From: Catenuloplanes atrovinosus
GTDB taxonomy: Bacteria; Actinomycetota; Actinomycetes; Mycobacteriales; Micromonosporaceae
Direction of reading: 5' to 3'
Assembly: GCF_031458235.1 (NCBI RefSeq)
Contig: NZ_JAVDYB010000001.1
Span: 3,059,001-3,123,000 of the forward strand
DNA: 64,000 nucleotides
Shown: piece after piece, positions 58,380 through 64,000 of the stretch
How positions within the stretch are numbered: position 1 is the stretch's first letter
Layout of the letters: every line of letters begins with the position of its first letter
Notes under the pieces: generated by a model
Database searches by the model: none
Seen by the model: the letters and a program-made list of their open reading frames with translations, nothing else
Told to the model about the DNA's origin: nothing
Position numbers and translations under genes: made by a program

Positions 58380-60017
58380 TCAGAGGCGCAAGTCCCGTCG
58401 ACGGTAGGCGATCGCTCCTGCAGTAGTCATGACCACCGCGATGCCGACCATCACCAGTGTGGTCGGCCAGGACGCGTCGCTGAGCGGTACGGGTGCCAGG
58501 TGCGCGAACGGTGAGATGTCGCGTATCCAGGTCGGTGCTGCGACGCTTTCGGCTACGACCAGCAGCAGGAATCCGCCGACGGTGGGAATGCCGCCGAGAG
58601 GTCCGGTCCAGCGGGGCGCCCAGCCGGCCGCGAACACCGCCGCGCCAAGGCTGAGCAACACGATCGGCAGCACGTTCCAGGTGCCGCGCAGCGCGTCGTT
58701 GATGGGCAGCTCGCCGCCGATCGCGGTGACTCCCAGCCAGGTCGCCAGGCCGGTGCCGGTGATCAGAATCGCCGCGGCTGCGGCGGTGACGGCGATCTCG
58801 GCACCGATCAGCCGGATTCGGCTGATCGGCTGACTGGCGAGCAAGGTCAGCTGCCGGTCGGACTCGGCCGCTACGAAGGCGGTCATCCGGGCGGTGACGA
58901 AGCCACCGACCGGCATGGCGAGGATCGCGAACAGTGTCGCGGTGAACCCGGCGATGCTGCCCAGCCCGTCGAAGCCGACCTGTGAGGCCTCGCCGGCCAG
59001 GGCCGGGTTGTCACGCAGGAAATCGATGACCGATACCGCGGTCAGCCCGATCAGCAGGTAGTAGGCGCCGATGCCGATCATCCAGCCGGTCAGCGGCCGC
59101 AGGACCCGGCGTACCGCGAACAGCGCCACATTCCCCAACAGCAGCGTCCGGGGACGCCGTCCCGCAGCCGTAGCGAGCACCCCGCCGCGGGCGTCGCGCC
59201 GGCGGGCCACGGCGAGCGCCAGCACCGTAACAAGCGCGGTCGCGGCGGCCAGCAGCAGCAGCGGCACGACACGGTCGTGGACGTAGGGCCCGCTGAGCGA
59301 CAGCAGCCCGAACGGTGATAGCCATTGCAGCCAGCCGAGCGCGGTGACCCCGTCTCCGATCATCCGGGCCAGCAGGCCGACGCCCAGGACCGCCACGGCT
59401 GTCCCGGTCGCGGGCGGGCGGGCGGGGAAGACCTGGGCGGCCAGCGCGGCCACCGCGACGAAGAACATCCCGAGCAAGCCGGTGCCGGCGCCGTGCACCA
59501 CCGCGCCCGCCGGTGCGGTGCCGGACAGCAGCAGAACGGCCGTGATGGCGGTTCCGGTGGCGGCCCCGACCGCCATCAAGGGTGCCAGGTGGCGCAGCAG
59601 GACGGCGGGGCCGGGTACCCGGCCGGACAGCAACAGATCCCAGCGCCCGGCGTCCTCCTCGCCGCGGGTGATCCGGGTGGTCGCCAGGATCGCCCAGGCG
59701 CCGAGCAGGACCGCGATGACGGTACCGACCCGCCACACGGTGAACCCGCCGGCGGTGTCGAGCCCGATCGGTACGCCGAACAGTGTCCGGATCGCCGGGT
59801 TGCCGGCCAGAGCCTGCAGACTCCCGGCTGCCGCCGGGTCGGCCATGACCTGCGAGTAGGTGGCGGCGACCATCGCGGTCATTCCGGCGGCCAGCCCGGC
59901 GACGATGAGGGCGCCGCGCCGGATCTGACGGACGGCCAGCCACGTGACAGCCCGGCCCGGCGCGGGCTGCGATGTCATCCGGAACCCAGCCGGGGCGGGG
60001 CGGGTGCTGAGGCTCAT
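58380..60017 (-). CDS. ABC-2 type exporter permease
   Basis: A 545-residue membrane protein with about twelve helices in two halves (first from GALIVAGLAAGMTAMVAA, second from PLTGWMIGIGAYYLLIGLT), like the permeases of actinobacterial antibiotic exporters. Periplasmic loops carry TYSQVMADPAAAGSLQALAGNPAIRTLFG and the matching VIDFLRDNPALAGEASQVGFDGLGSIAG. The ATG overlaps the ATPase stop (ATGA). With the ATPase it forms a drug- or peptide-type efflux pump. Substrate unknown. Confidence 0.87.
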   Translation of the reverse strand: MSLSTRPAPAGFRMTSQPAPGRAVTWLAVRQIRRGALIVAGLAAGMTAMVAATYSQVMADPAAAGSLQALAGNPAIRTLFGVPIGLDTAGGFTVWRVGTVIAVLLGAWAILATTRITRGEEDAGRWDLLLSGRVPGPAVLLRHLAPLMAVGAATGTAITAVLLLSGTAPAGAVVHGAGTGLLGMFFVAVAALAAQVFPARPPATGTAVAVLGVGLLARMIGDGVTALGWLQWLSPFGLLSLSGPYVHDRVVPLLLLAAATALVTVLALAVARRRDARGGVLATAAGRRPRTLLLGNVALFAVRRVLRPLTGWMIGIGAYYLLIGLTAVSVIDFLRDNPALAGEASQVGFDGLGSIAGFTATLFAILAMPVGGFVTARMTAFVAAESDRQLTLLASQPISRIRLIGAEIAVTAAAAAILITGTGLATWLGVTAIGGELPINDALRGTWNVLPIVLLSLGAAVFAAGWAPRWTGPLGGIPTVGGFLLLVVAESVAAPTWIRDISPFAHLAPVPLSDASWPTTLVMVGIAVVMTTAGAIAYRRRDLRL

Positions 60018-60907
60018 CGGGCCGTCCCCGTCCCGTAGTAGTCGAGGAAGATCTCCTCCAGGCTGGGCTCCCGCATGGTCAGGGCGGTGACCTCTGCGGC
60101 GGCGAGCGCCCGCAGCGCGGGAGCGGGCTGGCCGGTCAGGGTGAACCGCAGCCGTCGTTCTCCGGCCGCCTCGATCGTCTCGACGCCGGGGATCATGCTC
60201 AGATCGGGTGCGCTGCCGGTGTAGTTGATTGTCACTTCGGACCGATGCAGACCTCGTAGGTCGCTGATCGTGGAGACGTCGGCGAGCCGGCCGGCGCGCA
60301 GGATGGCGACCCGGTCGCAGACCGCCTCGACCTCGGCGAGCTGGTGCGAGCTGAGAAAGACGCTCTGCCCGCGCCCGCGCGCCTCGGCGACCGCGGCCCG
60401 GAACTGCTGCTCCATCAGCGGGTCCAGGCCGCTGGTCGGCTCGTCCAGCACCAGCAGCGGAGCGCGGGTGGCGAACGCGGCGACCAGCGCGACCTTCTGC
60501 CGGTTGCCGGTGGAGTAGGTACGCGCCGGCCGGGACGGGTCCAGATCGAACCGTTCGACCAGGGCGTCGCGGTAGGCGATGTCGGTGCCCGGGCCGGTGC
60601 GGGCCAGCAGGTGCAGGATCTCCGCGCCGGTCAGCTGCGGCCACAGCGCCACGTCAGCCGGCACGTACGCCAGGTGCCGGTGCGCGCGGGCGACGTCGGC
60701 CGCGTCGACGCCGGCGATCAGTGCCCGTCCGGCGGTCGGGCGGGCCAGGCCGAGGATCATGCGGATCGTGGTGGATTTCCCGGCGCCGTTGGGGCCGAGG
60801 AAGCCGAAGACCTCACCGGCGCCGACGTCGAGGGAGAGGTCGTCGACGGCGGTCAGCCGGCCGTACCGTTTGGTGAGGTTGATGGTGCGCAGCACGGACT
60901 CGTCCAT
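60014..60907 (-). CDS. ABC transporter ATP-binding protein
   Basis: A 297-residue ATPase of the DrrA/CcmA-like exporter class. Walker A is FLGPNGAGKSTT, the Q-loop region is VPADVALWPQLTGAE, the signature is degenerate (YSTGNRQKVALVAAF for LSGGQ), Walker B is LLVLDEPTSGLDP, and the H-loop is SSHQL. ATG 60907 is preferred to the longer start at 60964: the leader motif 35 nt upstream and GAAGGG 9 nt before the ATG match its neighbours. First gene of the operon with the permease. Confidence 0.9.
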   Translation of the reverse strand: MDESVLRTINLTKRYGRLTAVDDLSLDVGAGEVFGFLGPNGAGKSTTIRMILGLARPTAGRALIAGVDAADVARAHRHLAYVPADVALWPQLTGAEILHLLARTGPGTDIAYRDALVERFDLDPSRPARTYSTGNRQKVALVAAFATRAPLLVLDEPTSGLDPLMEQQFRAAVAEARGRGQSVFLSSHQLAEVEAVCDRVAILRAGRLADVSTISDLRGLHRSEVTINYTGSAPDLSMIPGVETIEAAGERRLRFTLTGQPAPALRALAAAEVTALTMREPSLEEIFLDYYGTGTAR

Positions 60908-60969
60908 CGGAGGAAGCCCTTCGGTCGCAAGCGGATCATGACCGCCGACCAGACTTCCCGGCACACCTG
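60908..60969 (-). ncRNA. conserved 5' leader element, copy 1 (ABC exporter)
   Basis: Reading the minus strand, a 27-nt motif (GGTGTGCCGGGAAG, then TCTGGTCGGCG) at 60969-60943 lies 35 nt before the start codon. GGAAGTC in it can pair with GGCTTCC next to the GAAGGG ribosome binding site (with one G-U), so it could sequester the site. Two more copies precede the next two units. Confidence 0.6.
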
Positions 60970-61007
60970 TTGCTCACCGTACTCCCGCCCGCACCGGCGG
61001 GGAAGTG

Positions 61008-62315
61008 TCAGGACCGCGACTCGCCCTGGTACACGTCCGGGACACCGTCGGCGTCGGCGTCGCGTTCCTCGATCTCGTGCAGTCGCCGGTGGTGCCGGTT
61101 CCGTACGCGCAGCACCACGGTCGCCAGCAGCGCCGAGAGGAACGAGCCGGCCAGGATGCCGATCCGGGCGTGCTCGTCCTTCACGCTGCCGGCCCCGAAT
61201 GCCAGCTCACCGATCAGCAGCGACACCGTGAAGCCGATCCCGGCCAGCAGCGACAGGCCCAGCACGTCCCACCAGCCGAGCTGGTCGCCGAGCGTGGAGC
61301 GGGTGAACCGCTGCACCAGCCAGGTCGCGCCGAGCACGCCCACCGCCTTGCCGGCCACCAGCCCCACGACGATGCCGATAGTGACCGGGTCGCGCATGGT
61401 CGCGCCGAGTCCGCCCGCGCCGGCGACCGAGACGCCGGCGGCGAAGAACGCGAAGGCCGGCACCGCCACGCCCGCGGAGAGCGGCCGCCACCGGTGCTCG
61501 AAGTGCTCGGCCAGCCCCGGACCGTCGCCGCCGGCCCGGCGCACGACCGGGACGAGGAAGCCCAGCAGGACGCCGGCGACGGTGGCGTGGACGCCGGAGG
61601 CGTGCACCAGCGCCCACGCGGCGGCGGCCAGCGGCAGCAGCAGCCACCAGGAGCGGACCCGGCGCTGCACCAGGAACCCGAACAGCCCCAGCGGGACCAG
61701 CGCCGCCGCCAGCGGCAGCAGCTGAAGCGAGCTGGTGTAGAACACCGCGATGATCAGGATGGCGAGCAGGTCGTCGACGACCGCGAGGGTGAGCAGGAAC
61801 GTGCGCAGCGCGGCCGGCAGATGCGAACCGACCACGGCGAGGACCGCGAGCGCGAACGCGATGTCGGTCGCGGTCGGCACCGCCCAGCCGGACAGCGCGC
61901 CACCGTCCGTGGTCGCGTTGATCGCGGTGTAGATAAGCGCGGGTACGGCCATGCCGCCGACCGCGGCCGCGATCGGCATGACGGCGCGGCGCGGGTCGCG
62001 CAGGTCACCGGCGACGAACTCGCGTTTGAGTTCCAGCCCGGCGACGAAGAAGAAGATCGCCAGCAGCCCGTCCGCCGCCCACTGCGCCAGCGTGAGGTCC
62101 AGGTGCAGCGCGTGCGGGCCGATCGTGACCTCGCTCAGCGTCCGGTACGCCTCCGACCAGGGCGAGTTCGCCCACAGCAGCGCCAGCACGGCCGCGCCCA
62201 GCAGCAGCGCGCCGCCGACTGTCTCCGCGCGCAGGATCTCGGCGATCCGCCGGGCCTCGGGCCAGCTGCGGCGGCCGAACAGGTGACGGGCGGGACGTGG
62301 CGGCACACCGGACAT
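61008..62315 (-). CDS. nhaA: Na+/H+ antiporter NhaA
   Basis: A 435-residue NhaA antiporter exchanging cytoplasmic Na+ (or Li+) for external protons. Hallmarks are [69 protein letters not shown] (the catalytic Asp pair in the TDIAFAL and [11 protein letters not shown] segments) and [18 protein letters not shown]. About eleven helices are present. ATG 62315 follows GAGGGAG. The second copy of the leader motif lies 33 nt upstream. Confidence 0.94.
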   Translation of the reverse strand: MSGVPPRPARHLFGRRSWPEARRIAEILRAETVGGALLLGAAVLALLWANSPWSEAYRTLSEVTIGPHALHLDLTLAQWAADGLLAIFFFVAGLELKREFVAGDLRDPRRAVMPIAAAVGGMAVPALIYTAINATTDGGALSGWAVPTATDIAFALAVLAVVGSHLPAALRTFLLTLAVVDDLLAILIIAVFYTSSLQLLPLAAALVPLGLFGFLVQRRVRSWWLLLPLAAAAWALVHASGVHATVAGVLLGFLVPVVRRAGGDGPGLAEHFEHRWRPLSAGVAVPAFAFFAAGVSVAGAGGLGATMRDPVTIGIVVGLVAGKAVGVLGATWLVQRFTRSTLGDQLGWWDVLGLSLLAGIGFTVSLLIGELAFGAGSVKDEHARIGILAGSFLSALLATVVLRVRNRHHRRLHEIEERDADADGVPDVYQGESRS

Positions 62316-62375
62316 GAGACTCCCTCAGGAAGGCACGACGAAACCCATCGCCGACCAGCCTTCCCGGCACACCTG
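62316..62375 (-). ncRNA. conserved 5' leader element, copy 2 (nhaA)
   Basis: On the minus strand the motif at 62375-62349 (GGTGTGCCGGGAAGGC, then TGGTCGGCG) is 33 nt from the nhaA start. GGAAGGC pairs perfectly with GCCTTCC, 16 nt before the start codon. Compared with copy 1 the changed base in GGAAG(G/T)C is matched by a change in its partner. Confidence 0.6.
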
Positions 62376-62418
62376 CCCCCAACCTACCGTGACCGGCCGG
62401 CCGGTGCAGCGGCACAGA

Positions 62419-63705
62419 TCACCGGCGCACGCCCACGACCCGCTCCAATGCGTCGACAGCGTCCGCGGCACCGTTCTCCGCCCGGATCCGCTCGCCGAGC
62501 AGCCGCGCCGCCTCCGCCATCCCCGCGTCCCGGGCCGCCTGCCGGATCGCGGCGCCGAGCGCGGCCGCGTCCAGGCGGGTCTGCGGCACCGGTGGCGGGG
62601 CGACACCGAGCCGGTGCATGCGCCGGCCCCAGAACGGCTGGTCGGCCACGAACGGGCAGATCACCTGCGGGACACCGGCACGCGCGGCGGCCGCGGTCGT
62701 CCCGGCACCGCCGTGATGGACGATCACCGCGCACCGCGGGAACACCACCTCGTGCGGCACATCACCGGCGACGAACGCATGCCGGTCGGAGACGAACCGT
62801 TGCAAGCCGCCCCAGCCGCCGGCCACGATCCCGGGTACCCCGGCCAGGTCGAGGGCCTCCAGCACGGTACGGGTGACGGCGGCCGGAGCCGGGCCGGCCA
62901 TGCTGCCGAACCCGACGAACACCGGCGCCTGCCGGCCGTCCAGCAGCGCCCGCACATGTGGTTCGACAGTCCCGCCGACGGTGGTGGCGGCCGGTGGGGT
63001 GAACCAGTAGCCGGTGACCCGCGCCGTGGCGGGCCAGTCCGCCGGTCGCGGCAGGACCGCCGGGCTGACCGCGTGCAGCACCGGCGCCGGCCCGCCGTCC
63101 GGGCGCCGCGCCGGATCGTGCCGGCCACGCCGCCGCGGCAGGCCCAGCCCGGCACGCCACCGGTCGACGGTCCGGCCGAACATCAACGCCGGCGCCTGCA
63201 TCCCGACGTAGGTGGCCCGGTTCAGCCAACCAGGCAGCCGATCCGAGACGTCCTGGCCCGGCCACGGGAACTCACGGGTCGGCACGTACATCGGCAACGG
63301 CAGCCCCAGAACCGCGGGCACGCCGAGTTTCTCGGCCACGTGCTGCCCGGCGATCACCTGACCGTTGTGCACGACCACGTCCGCGCCGGCACCCTCGCCG
63401 GCCGAGGCCACCTGCCAGCAGTCGTCGAGGACCCGGCCGAACATCGCCGGCATCCGCCGCATGAGCGCCGCCTTCCCCCGGATCCCGCCCTTGGCGACGT
63501 CCTCGACGCCCGAACCGTCGTCCAGCACCCGCAGCGGCCCGTCGTCGAGCACAGCGAAGGGCACGGCGTGGACGGCGGCCAGTGCGGCGAACCGCGCAGG
63601 TGCCGCGACGAGCGCCTCGTGACCGCGGTGCCGCAGGTGGTGGGCGAGGGCGATGAACGGCTGCACATCGCCGCGGGTGCCCAGCGTCAGCATCAGAACC
63701 TTCAT
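62419..63705 (-). CDS. GT1 family glycosyltransferase (MGT/UGT-like)
   Basis: A 428-residue glycosyltransferase. The N-terminus KVLMLTLGTRGDVQPFIALAHHLRHRGHEALVAAP is typical of sterol/macrolide glycosyltransferases, and the donor-binding segment AVIVHHGGAGTTAAAARAGVPQVICPFVADQPFWGRRM of the GT-B C-terminal domain is intact. It would move a sugar from a nucleotide donor to a lipid or natural product. ATG 63705 (MKVLMLTLG) is preferred because GAAGGG and the leader motif precede it at standard distances. Confidence 0.9.
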   Translation of the reverse strand: MKVLMLTLGTRGDVQPFIALAHHLRHRGHEALVAAPARFAALAAVHAVPFAVLDDGPLRVLDDGSGVEDVAKGGIRGKAALMRRMPAMFGRVLDDCWQVASAGEGAGADVVVHNGQVIAGQHVAEKLGVPAVLGLPLPMYVPTREFPWPGQDVSDRLPGWLNRATYVGMQAPALMFGRTVDRWRAGLGLPRRRGRHDPARRPDGGPAPVLHAVSPAVLPRPADWPATARVTGYWFTPPAATTVGGTVEPHVRALLDGRQAPVFVGFGSMAGPAPAAVTRTVLEALDLAGVPGIVAGGWGGLQRFVSDRHAFVAGDVPHEVVFPRCAVIVHHGGAGTTAAAARAGVPQVICPFVADQPFWGRRMHRLGVAPPPVPQTRLDAAALGAAIRQAARDAGMAEAARLLGERIRAENGAADAVDALERVVGVRR

Positions 63706-63761
63706 GGGTGAGCCCTTCGTCGCACGCAAAATGTCGCGCCGACCAGACTTCCCGGCTCACC
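63706..63761 (-). ncRNA. conserved 5' leader element, copy 3 (glycosyltransferase)
   Basis: On the minus strand the motif at 63761-63737 (GGTGAGCCGGGAAG, then TCTGGTCGGCG) is 31 nt from the start. Here GGTGAGCC pairs perfectly with GGCTCACC immediately before the ATG and overlapping GAAGGG. The upstream gene's stop lies inside the motif, so this copy sits between two genes of one transcript or has its promoter inside that gene. Confidence 0.6.
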
Positions 63762-64000
63762 GGCCGTCAGCGTACGCCCACGACGACCTGTCGCGCAGCA
63801 TGGCGGCGCTGACCCAGCACAGTCCGCACGCCATCGACAGCAGTTCCAGCAGCCCGGCCGGCCCGGTGCCGATAACGTCGCGCTGCATCAGCCGGAACAC
63901 CACCCCGGCCGCGACCGCCAGCCCTGTCACCGCCCAGGCCACTACCACGCACACGGTCGCCCACCGGAGGCGGCCGTGTCGCCGCGCGTTGCGGGCGGCG
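63757..64000 (-). CDS. membrane protein (5' end beyond window)
   Basis: The last 80 codons of a minus-strand gene, open to the right edge. A basic segment (ARNARRHGRLRW) precedes a membrane helix (ATVCVVVAWAVTGLAVAAGVVF), a short loop and a second helix (LLELLSMACGLCWVSAAML). It ends in RDRSSWAYADGR. Too little is visible to name a family. Its stop overlaps leader-motif copy 3. Confidence 0.55.
   Translation of the reverse strand, partial: AARNARRHGRLRWATVCVVVAWAVTGLAVAAGVVFRLMQRDVIGTGPAGLLELLSMACGLCWVSAAMLRDRSSWAYADGR

Noticed and set aside
60908-63761. Assigning the leader motif to the nhaA-I/II lithium riboswitches or to cobalamin riboswitches
   Set aside because: The invariant cobalamin boxes are absent, and from memory nhaA-I/II occur mainly in other phyla; I could not match their consensus, so no name is given.
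1-64000. rRNA or tRNA genes
   Set aside because: I saw no tRNA-like cloverleaf with conserved T-loop sequence or rRNA segment while reading both strands; a covariance search could still find one.

Overview
The window is very GC-rich with actinobacterial codon use, GTG/TTG starts and ATGA/GTGA stop-start overlaps. Gene families (an F420-type nitroreductase fusion, a mycothiol-type DinB protein, many TetR/MmyB regulators, EACC1-caspase modules, streptomycete-type recombinases) point to a filamentous actinomycete. A dif-like recombination site suggests a circular chromosome, so Micromonosporaceae (Actinoplanes-like) is my best guess; no rRNA or tRNA gene is present to fix it.

Layout. 1-3.2 kb: an AbiEii-type nucleotidyltransferase cut by the edge, a TetR/hydrolase divergent pair with twin operators, and an ArsR/SRPBCC operon with a double inverted operator. 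3.3-5.5 kb: a dif-like site, a gene-free inverted-repeat segment, a second dif-like site at the start codon of a tyrosine recombinase, and a coupled TM2 membrane protein. 5.5-30.6 kb: mostly one-gene regulatory and metabolic units (MmyB-type regulators, hydrolases, a second recombinase, MerR, EamA, LysR, folD under a ZTP riboswitch, GNAT, MFS, NUDIX, SDR, quinone reductase, TetR, and a citrate synthase facing an HTH-citrate synthase). 30.6-41.7 kb: a helical-repeat protein, two secreted polysaccharide-active proteins, a dioxygenase, an RNA methyltransferase and a DUF885 peptidase-like protein.

41.9-46.3 kb holds two consecutive EACC1-caspase modules, each caspase anchored by one membrane helix with a different outer domain, followed by a PP2C phosphatase. 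This looks like a regulated suicide or conflict locus. 47.3-49.2 kb is an SRPBCC-alcohol dehydrogenase operon behind a SigB-type promoter.

49.2-57.7 kb is a probable Tn7/Mu-like transposon inserted into the last codons of the dehydrogenase. It has four overlapping genes: a DDE transposase, a TnsC-like ATPase, an ATPase-like protein that has lost its P-loop, and an HTH protein. No TniQ is visible. Two nucleases (CoiA-like and HNH) appear to be cargo. Candidate ends read TGTCA...TGACA and are flanked by AAACC.

58.4-64 kb (all minus strand) carries an ABC-2 exporter, NhaA, a glycosyltransferase and a membrane protein. The first three transcription units share a 27-nt leader motif 31-35 nt before the start codon, with paired bases that covary. 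I propose it is a cis-regulatory RNA that I cannot name.
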